From contig NZ_LZLQ01000011.1 of assembly GCF_001673315.1 (NCBI RefSeq), forward strand, positions 1 through 39,201: DNA of 39,201 bases. The letters run 5' to 3'. Of the stretch, positions 8,380 through 16,430 are shown piece by piece (positions within the stretch are counted from its first letter, which is position 1; every line of letters starts with the position of its first letter). This DNA is from Mycobacterium asiaticum (GTDB lineage Bacteria > Actinomycetota > Actinomycetes > Mycobacteriales > Mycobacteriaceae). The position numbers and the translations under genes are program-made. The notes beneath the pieces are model-generated. The model did no database searches. It worked only from the letters and a program-made list of their open reading frames with translations, and was not told the origin of the DNA.

Positions 8380-9524
8380 CCTTTAACCTCCCTTGGCAAG
8401 CCGAGCACTCGCTCGGCGATGATATTGCGCTGAATCTCGTTAGATCCGCCGTAGATGGTGTCGGCGCGAGTGAACAGGAACAGCCGCTGCCATTCGTCGA
8501 ATTCACCGTCGGTGAGCGTCAGGCCCGGTTTGCCGATGACATCCATCGCCAACTCCCCCAGATCGCGATGCCAGTTCGCCCACAACAACTTTGAGACGTT
8601 ATCCTGACCCGGCTGCTCGACGTCCATGGTCGCCAGAGCATACGATCGCATTGCGCGCAACCCGGTCCAGGCCCGCGTCAGGCGCTCCCGAATGAACGGA
8701 TCGTCAGCCGCACCGGTGCGCTGGGCGAGCTTAGCCAAATTGGAAAGCTCACGCGCATAAACGATCTGCTGACCCAACGTGGAGACACCCCGCTCGAAGG
8801 TCAACGTGCCCATCGCGACCCGCCAGCCGTCACCGGGCTGCCCGACCACCAACGAGGCATCAGTGCGAGCATCGTCGAAGAACACCTCGTTGAACTCAGC
8901 GGTCCCGGTGATCTGGATGATCGGGCGCACCTGCACTCCCGGCTGATCCAGCGGCACAAGGAGATACGACAACCCGGCGTGGCGCTTGGAACCCTTCTCG
9001 GTGCGCGCTACCACGAAGCACCACTGCGACAGATGCGCCAGCGAAGTCCACACCTTCTGACCGTTGATCACCCACTGATCGCCGTCGAGTTCAGCGGTGG
9101 TGGAAACGTTGGCCAGGTCGCTACCGGCGCCGGGTTCGGAATATCCCTGGCACCACAGCTCGGTGACGTCGAGAATGCGCGGCAGGAAACGCTGCTGCTG
9201 CTCCGGGGTGCCGTACGCGATCAGGGTTGGCCCGAGCAGCTCCTCGCCGAAGTGGTTGACCTTGTCCGGGGCATCGGCGAGGGCGTACTCCTCGTAGAAC
9301 GCCACCCGGTGCGCGACCGAAAGCCCGCGGCCGCCGTGCTCGACCGGCCAGCCCAGGCAAGTCAGCCCGGCCTTCGCGAGGTGCTGATTCCAGGCCCGGC
9401 GTTCCTCGAACGCCTCGTGTTCACGGCCCGGCCCACCGAGACCCCTGAGCGCCGCGAATTCACCGACCAGATTGTCGGCGAGCCATTCGCGGACCTCGGC
9501 CCGGAACTCTTCGACGTCCTGCAT
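8376..9524 (-). CDS. fadE30: FadE30, acyl-CoA dehydrogenase of C/D-ring degradation
   Basis: This is a full-length single-domain acyl-CoA dehydrogenase of 382 aa. The first family signature is LWCQGYSEPGAGSDLA at about residues 118-133, the flavin-contact region is NGQKVWTSLAHLSQW, and the C-terminal signature is YGGSNEIQRNIIAERVLGLPR. In the family it oxidises the acyl chain of the HIP-CoA derivative using FAD and passes electrons to ETF. It is first in a leftward operon with the SDR gene (four-base overlap) and diverges from fadD3. The KstR2 operator lies 18 bases upstream of its start. Placement and length match Rv3560c. Confidence 0.92.
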   Translation of the reverse strand: MQDVEEFRAEVREWLADNLVGEFAALRGLGGPGREHEAFEERRAWNQHLAKAGLTCLGWPVEHGGRGLSVAHRVAFYEEYALADAPDKVNHFGEELLGPTLIAYGTPEQQQRFLPRILDVTELWCQGYSEPGAGSDLANVSTTAELDGDQWVINGQKVWTSLAHLSQWCFVVARTEKGSKRHAGLSYLLVPLDQPGVQVRPIIQITGTAEFNEVFFDDARTDASLVVGQPGDGWRVAMGTLTFERGVSTLGQQIVYARELSNLAKLAQRTGAADDPFIRERLTRAWTGLRAMRSYALATMDVEQPGQDNVSKLLWANWHRDLGELAMDVIGKPGLTLTDGEFDEWQRLFLFTRADTIYGGSNEIQRNIIAERVLGLPREVKG

Positions 9525-9541
9525 AACCTGTAGGCTAACCT

Positions 9542-9555
9542 ACCAAGCACTTGCT
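9542..9555. promoter_or_regulatory. KstR2 operator between fadE30 and fadD3
   Basis: ACCAAGCACTTGCT fits AnCAAGnnCTTGnT at every fixed base and differs from the site at 1866-1879 only in the central spacer. It lies in the 105-base divergent region, 18 bases from fadE30 and 75 bases from fadD3, so one repressor dimer can silence both directions. Confidence 0.9.
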
Positions 9556-9629
9556 TTGTTCGCCCGGCGACGATGCGCGCGGCGCAGCCGCGGGAGGAGG
9601 AACCGGGCAATTGACAGAGGAGTATCCCT

Positions 9630-11171
9630 GTGACCGACGATCCCCGCACCGTGCCGGCGGCGCTGGATCGTTTCGTCCATCTGCACCCCGATCATGCTGC
9701 TCTGATCACCGACGACCGCACGTTCACAGCCGCGAGCCTGCGTGATGAGGTGCACCGGGCCGCCGCCGCTCTGATCGCGCTGGGCGTGGAGCCGAAAGAC
9801 CGTGTCGCAATCTGGTCGCCGAATACCTGGCACTGGGTGGTGGCGTGCCTGGCAATCCACCACGCCGGCGCGGCCATGGTGCCGCTGAACACGCGTTACA
9901 CCGCCGCGGAAGCCGCCGACATCGTGGCCCGCACGGATGCCCCGGTGCTGTTCGCGGCGGGACGATTCCTGGGCGCCGACCGGACGGCCGACCTGGATCG
10001 CGACGCCCTGCCGGCGCTTGAGCATGTTGTGCGCATCCCGGTCGACGAGGCCGACGGAACGTGGGATGAGTTCCTCGCCCGGGGTGACGACGAGGACGCC
10101 CGGCAACGGGCAGCGGCGCGCGCCGCCCAGGTGAGTCCCGACGACGTCAGCGACATCCTGTTCACTTCCGGCACCACTGGCCGCAGCAAAGGCGTGCTGT
10201 GTGCGCACCGGCAGTCACTCAGCGCTTCGGCGGCGTGGGCGGCCAACGGCAAGATCACCAGCAACGACCGCTACCTGTGCATCAACCCGTTCTTTCACAA
10301 CTTCGGGTACAAGGCCGGCATCCTGGCCTGCCTGCAGACCGGAGCGACGTTGATTCCGCACCTGACGTTCGACCCGTTGCGGACCTTGCAGGCGATCGAA
10401 CACCACCGCATCACCGTGCTGCCCGGACCGCCCACGATCTATCAGATGCTGCTCGACCACCCGGCCCGTGGCGACTACGACTTGAGTTCGCTACGGTTCG
10501 CCGTCACCGGCGCGGCCACCGTGCCGGTGGTGCTGGTGGAACGCATGCAGTCCGAACTCGACATCGACATCGTGCTCACCGCCTACGGGCTGACCGAGGC
10601 GAACGGCATGGGGACGATGTGCCGGGCCGAGGACGATGCCGTGACGGTGGCGACCACCTGCGGACGGCCCTTCGCCGACTTCGAACTGCGCATAGCCGGA
10701 ACAGGGGACGAATCCGGGGAAGTGTTACTGCGCGGACCGAACGTGATGCTGGGTTACCTCGACGACCCCGACGCGACCGCTGCCGCAATCGATTCCGAGG
10801 GCTGGTTGCACACCGGTGACATCGGCACCGTCGACGACGCCGGAAACCTGCGGATTACCGATCGCCTCAAGGACATGTACATCTGTGGCGGCTTCAACGT
10901 CTATCCCGCCGAGATCGAACAGGTGCTGGCGCGGATGGACGGCATCGCCGACGCAGCGGTGATCGGAGTTCCCGACGAGCGCCTCGGTGAAGTCGGTCGG
11001 GCGTTCGTGGTCACCCGTCCCGGCGCCGATCTCGATGAAGCGTCAGTGATCGCTTACACCCGTGAACATTTGGCGAACTTCAAGGCACCGCGTTCGGTGC
11101 GGTTCGTCGAGGCGTTGCCGCGCAATCCCGGCGGCAAGGTGGTCAAACCACAACTGCGAGAGTTGGCGTGA
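9630..11171 (+). CDS. fadD3: FadD3, HIP-CoA synthetase
   Basis: This adenylate-forming acyl-CoA ligase of 513 aa activates HIP, the 3aα-H-4α(3'-propanoate)-7aβ-methylhexahydro-1,5-indanedione left after A/B-ring removal, to its CoA ester with ATP. That product is the KstR2 inducer in the family. The phosphate-binding motif FTSGTTGRSKG is near residue 180, the YGLTE motif near 317, and the C-terminal catalytic lysine lies in NPGGKVVKP near 505. The GTG start has GAGGAG at 9617-9622. Its TGA overlaps an open frame leading to fadE31, with which it forms the operon fadD3-fadE31-fadE32-fadE33-aminotransferase. The order is identical to Rv3561-Rv3565. Confidence 0.94.
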   Translation: MTDDPRTVPAALDRFVHLHPDHAALITDDRTFTAASLRDEVHRAAAALIALGVEPKDRVAIWSPNTWHWVVACLAIHHAGAAMVPLNTRYTAAEAADIVARTDAPVLFAAGRFLGADRTADLDRDALPALEHVVRIPVDEADGTWDEFLARGDDEDARQRAAARAAQVSPDDVSDILFTSGTTGRSKGVLCAHRQSLSASAAWAANGKITSNDRYLCINPFFHNFGYKAGILACLQTGATLIPHLTFDPLRTLQAIEHHRITVLPGPPTIYQMLLDHPARGDYDLSSLRFAVTGAATVPVVLVERMQSELDIDIVLTAYGLTEANGMGTMCRAEDDAVTVATTCGRPFADFELRIAGTGDESGEVLLRGPNVMLGYLDDPDATAAAIDSEGWLHTGDIGTVDDAGNLRITDRLKDMYICGGFNVYPAEIEQVLARMDGIADAAVIGVPDERLGEVGRAFVVTRPGADLDEASVIAYTREHLANFKAPRSVRFVEALPRNPGGKVVKPQLRELA

Positions 11172-11210
11172 ATGGACCTGAACGGACCTGGAATGGACCT
11201 GAAATGGATC
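11171..11210 (+). repeat. Short tandem repeat of about 10 bases over the fadE31 start
   Basis: Four imperfect units of the type AATGGACCTG follow each other between the fadD3 stop and the fadE31 start. They create several closely spaced ATG triplets in different frames and no clear Shine-Dalgarno sequence. Confidence 0.8.
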
Positions 11211-12337
11211 TAGTTTTCGACGAAGAAACGTTGACCTTCCAGGCGGAGGTGCGCGAGTTTTTAGCGGCCAATCGCGATTCGATCCCGACGAAGTCCTACG
11301 ACAATGCCGAAGGCTTCGCCCAGCACCGGGTTTGGGACAAGGTGCTCTTCGATGCGGGCCTGTCGGTGATCAACTGGCCGGAGAAATACGGCGGCAGGAA
11401 TGCTCCGCTGCTGCATTGGGTGGTTTTCGAGGAAGAGTATTTCCGGGCCGGCGCACCGGGCCGGGCCAGCGCCAACGGCACATCCATGCTGGCGCCGACC
11501 CTCTTTGCGCACGGCACCCCGGAACAGCTGGACCGCATACTGCTGAAAATGGCCAGCGGCGAACAGATTTGGGCGCAGGCCTGGTCGGAGCCGGAGTCCG
11601 GCAGCGACCTGGCGTCGCTGCGTTCCACTGCCACCAGGACAGACGGCGGTTGGTTGCTCAACGGACAGAAGATCTGGAGTTCGCGAGCGCCGTTCGCCGA
11701 CATGGGTTTCGGGCTGTTCCGCTCGGATCCGGCCGCGCAACGGCACAACGGGCTCACGTACTTCATGTTCGACCTCACGGCCAAGGGCATCACGGTACGC
11801 CCCATCGTCCAACTCGGTGGGGACACGGGGTTCGGCGAGATCTTCCTCGACGACGTGTTCGTGCCCGACGAAAACGTCATCGGCGCCCCCAACGACGGCT
11901 GGCGGGCAGCTATGAGTACCTCCAGCAACGAGCGCGGCATGTCCTTGCGCAGCCCCGCGCGCTTTCTAGCGGCGGCCGAGCGATTGGTGCAGCTCTGGAA
12001 GGACAGCGGTTCGCCGCCGGAGTTCGCCGAGCGCGTCGCCGACGGATGGATCAAGGCACAGGCCTACCGGTTGCAGACTTTCGGCACCGTGACGCGGCTG
12101 GCCAACGGCGGTGAACTGGGCGCCGAATCGTCGGTGACCAAAGTGTTCTGGTCTGACCTGGACGTGGAGCTACACCAGACCGCACTGGACATCCGTGGCG
12201 CTGACGGCGAACTGGCCGGACCGTGGACCGACGGCCTCCTGTTCGCTCTCGGTGGCCCGATTTACGCCGGCACCAACGAAATTCAGCGCAATATCATCTC
12301 CGAACGACTGCTCGGCCTGCCCCGGGAGAAGCGCTGA
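11204..12337 (+). CDS. fadE31: FadE31, acyl-CoA dehydrogenase (large-type subunit)
   Basis: The 377-aa product has the length I recall for Rv3562. It carries the full set of dehydrogenase signatures: QIWAQAWSEPESGSDLASLRS, NGQKIWSSRAPFADMG, the VPDENVIGAPNDGW loop and the C-terminal YAGTNEIQRNIISERLLGLPREKR. In M. tuberculosis FadE31 pairs with FadE32 or FadE33 to form heteromeric dehydrogenases that oxidise late C/D-ring CoA esters. The start ATG at 11204 is preferred over the upstream GTG overlapping fadD3, because MDLVFDEETLTF matches the family N-terminus and length. The ribosome site is unclear since the region is a short tandem repeat. It ends in TGATG with fadE32. Confidence 0.9.
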   Translation: MDLVFDEETLTFQAEVREFLAANRDSIPTKSYDNAEGFAQHRVWDKVLFDAGLSVINWPEKYGGRNAPLLHWVVFEEEYFRAGAPGRASANGTSMLAPTLFAHGTPEQLDRILLKMASGEQIWAQAWSEPESGSDLASLRSTATRTDGGWLLNGQKIWSSRAPFADMGFGLFRSDPAAQRHNGLTYFMFDLTAKGITVRPIVQLGGDTGFGEIFLDDVFVPDENVIGAPNDGWRAAMSTSSNERGMSLRSPARFLAAAERLVQLWKDSGSPPEFAERVADGWIKAQAYRLQTFGTVTRLANGGELGAESSVTKVFWSDLDVELHQTALDIRGADGELAGPWTDGLLFALGGPIYAGTNEIQRNIISERLLGLPREKR

Positions 12338-13272
12338 TGGAATTCGCACTCGACGAACAACAACGTGACTTCGCGGCCAGTATCGATGCCGCGCTGGGCG
12401 CGGCGGATCTGCCCGGCGCTGTCCGGGCTTGGTCGGCGGGTGACGCCGCGCCGGGGCTGAAGGTATGGGAGCAGTTGGCCAACCTCGGAGTCACCGCGCT
12501 GATGGTTCCGGAGCAGTTCGACGGTCTCGACGCGTCAGCGGTGGATCTGGTGGTCGCCCTGGAACGTCTGGGGCACTGGTGCGTGCCTGGTCCTGTCACC
12601 GAATCCATTGCCGTCGCACCCGTTCTGCTGGCCGATGATGATCGTGCCGCCGGTTTGGCGGCCGGCGAGTTGATCGTCAGCGTCGCGTTGCCGCCGGACG
12701 TGCCCCGGGCGGTCAATGCCGACATCGCTGGACTGGTGTTGATGGCCGGGGAGGGCGGTGTGACCGAAGCGCACACCGGTGAGCGTCACGAATCCGTCGA
12801 TCCCAGCCGTCACGTTTACGACGTGGCCGCAACCGGTGCCAGCTGGCAGGCGGATGTGGCGTGTGCCTATCAGTTCGGGGTTTTGGCCACGGCGGCGCAA
12901 CTGGTGGGTGCGGCCGAAGCGCTGTTGGCAGGCAGCGTCGAGTACGCCAAGCAACGGTCCCAGTTCGGTCGCGTGATCGGTTCGTACCAGGCGATCAAAC
13001 ACAAGCTTGCCGACGTACACATCGCGGTCGAGCTGGCCCGCCCGCTGGTCTACGGCGCCGCGGTGACGCTGCAACCCCGCGACATCAGCGCGGCCAAAGT
13101 CGCGGCCGGGGAAGCGGGCCTGCTGGCCGCACGGTCGGCGTTGCAGACCCACGGGGCGATCGGTTTCACTCAGGAACATGACCTGTCACTGTTGTTGCTG
13201 CGCGTGCAAGCGTTGCGGTCGGCCTGGGGCACCGCAGAGGTTCACCGGCGACGCGTATTGGAGGCGTTGTGA
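12337..13272 (+). CDS. fadE32: FadE32, acyl-CoA dehydrogenase (small-type subunit)
   Basis: This 311-aa protein belongs to the shorter, divergent subclass of steroid acyl-CoA dehydrogenases that work with a larger partner. The recognisable blocks are LVGAAEALLAGSVEYAKQRSQFGRVIGSYQAIKHKLADV and the C-terminal LQTHGAIGFTQEHDLSLLLLR. The N-terminal helical domain is intact. Its ATG overlaps the fadE31 TGA by one base, which fits equimolar production of two subunits of one enzyme. Expected partner is FadE31. KstR2 control comes from the fadD3 promoter. It matches Rv3563 by position. Confidence 0.9.
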   Translation: MEFALDEQQRDFAASIDAALGAADLPGAVRAWSAGDAAPGLKVWEQLANLGVTALMVPEQFDGLDASAVDLVVALERLGHWCVPGPVTESIAVAPVLLADDDRAAGLAAGELIVSVALPPDVPRAVNADIAGLVLMAGEGGVTEAHTGERHESVDPSRHVYDVAATGASWQADVACAYQFGVLATAAQLVGAAEALLAGSVEYAKQRSQFGRVIGSYQAIKHKLADVHIAVELARPLVYGAAVTLQPRDISAAKVAAGEAGLLAARSALQTHGAIGFTQEHDLSLLLLRVQALRSAWGTAEVHRRRVLEAL

Positions 13273-13294
13273 TCCCGCGCCCGCGACAATTTAG

Positions 13295-13316
13295 ATCGCA
13301 GGGATATCGCAGGGAT
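13295..13316. repeat. Perfect 11-bp tandem duplication between fadE32 and fadE33
   Basis: ATCGCAGGGAT is repeated head to tail directly before the GAGGAGG ribosome site of fadE33. This is the only sizeable gap (61 bases) inside an otherwise overlapping operon. Confidence 0.85.
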
Positions 13317-13333
13317 GAGGAGGAGCGGCGCAG

Positions 13334-14284
13334 ATGACTGACGAACGGGAGATGCTGCGGGAAACCGTGGCGGCTCTGGTCACCAAGCACGCCGGCCCGG
13401 CGGCCGTGCGGGCGGCGATCGAATCCGAGCGTGGCTACGACGAGTCGCTGTGGCAGCTGCTGTGCGAGCAGGTGGGTGCGGCCGCGCTGGTGGTACCCGA
13501 GGAGTTGGGCGGAGCAGGCGGCGAACTCGCCGACGCGGCGACAGTCCTGCAGGAGTTGGGCCGCGCCCTGGTGCCTTCTCCCCTGCTCGGCACCACGCTC
13601 GCCGAGCTAGCCCTGCTGACCGCCGACGAACCCGACGCGGAGACGCTGGCGGCCCTTGCCGAGGGTGCATCCATCGGCGCGCTGGTTTTGGACCCGGATT
13701 ACGTCGTCAACGGTGACATCGCCGATGTCGTTGTCGCCGCCACCGATGGTCAGGTGGCCAGGTGGACCGAATTCAGTGCCGAACCGGTCACTGCGATGGA
13801 CCTGACCCGCCGGCTGGCCCGCCTGCAACCGCAACAGCAGAACCCGGTGGGCACCGACCCCGGACTGGCCGACACCGCGGCAATTCTGTTGGCTGCCGAG
13901 CAGATTGGCGCTGCGGAACGCTGCCTCGAACTGACCGTCGAATACGCCAAGAACCGGGTGCAATTCGGCCGCCCGATCGGCAGCTTTCAGGCGCTCAAGC
14001 ACCGGATGGCCGACTTGTATGTGGTGATCGCCGCGGCTCGCGCCGTGGTCAATGACGCCTGCGTCCAGCCAACGCCCACCAACGCCGCCACTGCGCGACT
14101 GTCCGCCACCGAAGCGTTGGGCATGGTGACGGCCGAAGGCATCCAGCTGCACGGCGGCATCGCGATCACTTGGGAACACGACATGCATCTGTACTTCAAA
14201 CGCGCGCATGGCAGTGCGCAGCTGCTCGAACCCCCGCGAGAGTTGCTGCGCCGGTTGGAGGCTGAGGTGCTTCCCGCACCGTGA
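13334..14284 (+). CDS. fadE33: FadE33, acyl-CoA dehydrogenase (small-type subunit)
   Basis: The 316-aa protein is a second small-type dehydrogenase, a paralogue of FadE32: both share LTVEYAKNRVQFGRPIGSFQALKHRMADLYV and the C-terminal LHGGIAITWEHDMHLYFKRA block. In the family it forms an alternative complex with FadE31. The ATG at 13334 has GAGGAGG about 10 bases upstream. The gene overlaps the aminotransferase by four bases (GTGA). The order matches Rv3564. Confidence 0.9.
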   Translation: MTDEREMLRETVAALVTKHAGPAAVRAAIESERGYDESLWQLLCEQVGAAALVVPEELGGAGGELADAATVLQELGRALVPSPLLGTTLAELALLTADEPDAETLAALAEGASIGALVLDPDYVVNGDIADVVVAATDGQVARWTEFSAEPVTAMDLTRRLARLQPQQQNPVGTDPGLADTAAILLAAEQIGAAERCLELTVEYAKNRVQFGRPIGSFQALKHRMADLYVVIAAARAVVNDACVQPTPTNAATARLSATEALGMVTAEGIQLHGGIAITWEHDMHLYFKRAHGSAQLLEPPRELLRRLEAEVLPAP

Positions 14285-15447
14285 ACGATCAGGTAGCCGC
14301 CCGGGCCGGCATCCCGCCGTTCTATGTGATGGATGTCTGGCTGGCGGCCGCTGAACGTCAGCGCAGCCATGGCGATCTGGTCAACCTGTCCGCCGGACAG
14401 CCGAGCGTGGGTGCCCCGGAGCCGGTCCGAGCCGCAGCCGCGGCCGCGCTGCACCTCAACCAGCTTGGTTATACGGTGGCGCTGGGGATTCCGGAACTGC
14501 GTGCCGCGATTGCGGCGGATTACCAACGCCGGCATGGGATTTCCATCGAGCCCGATGCCGTCGTAGTGACCACCGGCTCATCGGGCGGCTTCCTGCTGGC
14601 GTTTCTGGCGTGCTTCGACGTCGGTGACCGCGTCGCGATGGCCAGTCCCGGCTACCCGTGTTACCGAAACATTCTGGCGGCGCTGGGATGTGAGGTGGTG
14701 GAGATCCCGTGCGGGCCGGATACCCGGTTTCAGCCCACTGCGCAGATGCTGGCCGAACTCGACCCACCCGTTCAGGGCGTAATCGTGGCCAGCCCGGCCA
14801 ATCCCACCGGCACCGTCATACCGCCGGAGGAACTTGCGGCGATCGCAACTTGGTGCGACGCCACCGGTGTGCGATTGATCAGTGACGAGGTGTATCACGG
14901 CCTGGTCTACGACGAGGCGCCGCGGACCAGCTGCGCCTGGCAGACATCGCGAAATAGTGTGGTAGTCAATAGCTTCTCCAAATACTTCGCGATGACCGGC
15001 TGGCGGTTGGGTTGGTTGGTGGTGCCCACCGAGTTGCGCCGCGCCGTGGACCGCCTGACTGGCAACTTCACCATCTGCCCCCCGGTGTTGTCTCAGATCG
15101 CCGCGGTATCGGCCTTCACTCCGGAGGCAACCGCCGAGGCCGAGGCCAACCTGCTGCACTATTCCCTCAATCGGAGGATGTTGCTCGACGGCCTGAGCCA
15201 ACTGGGGCTGGACCGATTGGCCCCGACCGACGGTGCGTTCTACGTCTACGCCGACGTCGGCGAATTCACCAGCGACTCACTGGCTTTCTGCTCAAAGCTG
15301 TTAGTGGATACCGGCGTAGCGATCGCACCCGGAATCGACTTCGACCCCACCCAGGGGAACTCCTACGTCCGGCTCTCCTTCGCAGGCCCGACCAGCGACA
15401 TCGAAGAGGCCTTACGCCGAATCGGATCCTGGCTGCCCGGCCAGTAG
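14281..15447 (+). CDS. aspB: PLP-dependent aminotransferase (Rv3565/AspB-type)
   Basis: This fold-type I aminotransferase has 388 aa, the length of Rv3565. The PLP-binding lysine is K234 in SFSKYFAMTGWRLGW. Other class I/II motifs seen are ASPANPTGTVI, SDEVYHGLVY and the terminal arginine region SYVRLSFAG. It starts at a GTG overlapping the fadE33 stop, so it is the last gene of the KstR2-controlled operon. Its amino-acid substrate and its part in steroid catabolism are not known. Its 3' end overlaps the convergent nat gene by 36 bases, so both proteins' last residues are encoded on opposite strands of the same DNA. Confidence 0.88.
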   Translation: MNDQVAARAGIPPFYVMDVWLAAAERQRSHGDLVNLSAGQPSVGAPEPVRAAAAAALHLNQLGYTVALGIPELRAAIAADYQRRHGISIEPDAVVVTTGSSGGFLLAFLACFDVGDRVAMASPGYPCYRNILAALGCEVVEIPCGPDTRFQPTAQMLAELDPPVQGVIVASPANPTGTVIPPEELAAIATWCDATGVRLISDEVYHGLVYDEAPRTSCAWQTSRNSVVVNSFSKYFAMTGWRLGWLVVPTELRRAVDRLTGNFTICPPVLSQIAAVSAFTPEATAEAEANLLHYSLNRRMLLDGLSQLGLDRLAPTDGAFYVYADVGEFTSDSLAFCSKLLVDTGVAIAPGIDFDPTQGNSYVRLSFAGPTSDIEEALRRIGSWLPGQ

Positions 15448-16257
15448 TGCGCTGATACGTGATTCGAGGACATCACCTACATCCGCCACATTGATGCCGA
15501 ACCGCTCACGCAGCGTCTCCACCACCGCCGCCGCGTCCTCGAGCACGATCTTCTCGCTGCTGTCCGGCCGGTGAATGGTGAGATTGCGGCCGGCCAGGTT
15601 CACCCGGGCGTCGTCGGTGACAGCTGCCGCCATCAGTCCGGTGACGAACTGCGAGGCCGGGTGGGTCGAGACGTACCAACTGCCGACCGTCAGATCGATT
15701 TCCGGCCGGGTCTGGGTGCTGAAGACATAGAGCGCCTGCCACTCGCCGCGCACCTGGGCCTGCAGCATCAGGCCGTCGCGCCAGTCCACGAGTCGGTACG
15801 GTTCATGCGGCGTCTGTCGCACGTCGCCGGTCTCCAGACGCAGCGGCGAGGTCGGTGTCTGACCACCGAAACCCACATCGACGAGGTAAGGCCCCGGGCA
15901 ACCGGGAAATGTCACCGCAAGCACGGTGTGCGTCTGAGCCGGTAGCGGTGCGTCGGGCGGCCGCATCCACACCACCCGGCCGGCCAGCCGCCGGACCCGA
16001 TACCCGAGTTCGGTCAGCACGTAACCCATCAAGCCGTTCTGCTCGTAACAGTAACCGCCCCGACGGCGGCGAATCAGCTTGTCGAACAACGCCTCTGGAC
16101 CCAAGTCAGCGACCGGGACACCGGTGAACGGGTCGAGATTCTCGAACGGAATGGCCCTGGTATGCGCCGCCACCAGACCTTGCAAAGCGTCGAGCGTCGG
16201 TTCGCTCGCCCCGCGGTAGCCGACGCGATCGAAGTATTCGTTCAGATCCAGTGCCAT
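15412..16257 (-). CDS. nat: Arylamine N-acetyltransferase NAT
   Basis: The 281-aa protein carries the NAT triad at the family positions: C70 in RRGGYC, H110 in AQTH and D127 in LVDVGFGG. Counting from MALDLNEYF makes these numbers match the M. tuberculosis enzyme, and GGAG lies ten bases before this ATG, so it is preferred over the ATG nine bases upstream. NAT transfers acetyl or propionyl groups from CoA to arylamines, and in mycobacteria it has been linked to CoA products of cholesterol breakdown. In H37Rv it follows hsaB in one operon. Here three extra genes separate it from hsaB and it diverges from a kinase gene, so it must use a promoter in 16258-16430. Its 3' end overlaps the aminotransferase gene. 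Confidence 0.93.
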   Translation of the reverse strand: MALDLNEYFDRVGYRGASEPTLDALQGLVAAHTRAIPFENLDPFTGVPVADLGPEALFDKLIRRRRGGYCYEQNGLMGYVLTELGYRVRRLAGRVVWMRPPDAPLPAQTHTVLAVTFPGCPGPYLVDVGFGGQTPTSPLRLETGDVRQTPHEPYRLVDWRDGLMLQAQVRGEWQALYVFSTQTRPEIDLTVGSWYVSTHPASQFVTGLMAAAVTDDARVNLAGRNLTIHRPDSSEKIVLEDAAAVVETLRERFGINVADVGDVLESRISALLAGQPGSDSA

Positions 16258-16430
16258 AACAGCCATTCTCCGACCGGACGCCGGTGGGCCCGGACGGGGG
16301 CCGCCCGGCTTTGCCTCGGGGATGTTTGGCCCAGAAGACTCGTCGAATCGATGGTTGCCAGAACGGTTCCTACGCGCAGCGCGGTTGCTACTGTTGACTC
16401 GAATTCAACACCGGAGAGGTTGCCACAAGC

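Noticed and set aside
9540..10208. Minus-strand frame opposite the fadD3 start
   Set aside because: It overlaps the KstR2 operator and the AMP-binding domain in antisense; no support.
16355..16375. KstR-like word GAACGGTTC upstream of the kinase
   Set aside because: The half-site spacing does not fit TnnAACnnGTTnnA.
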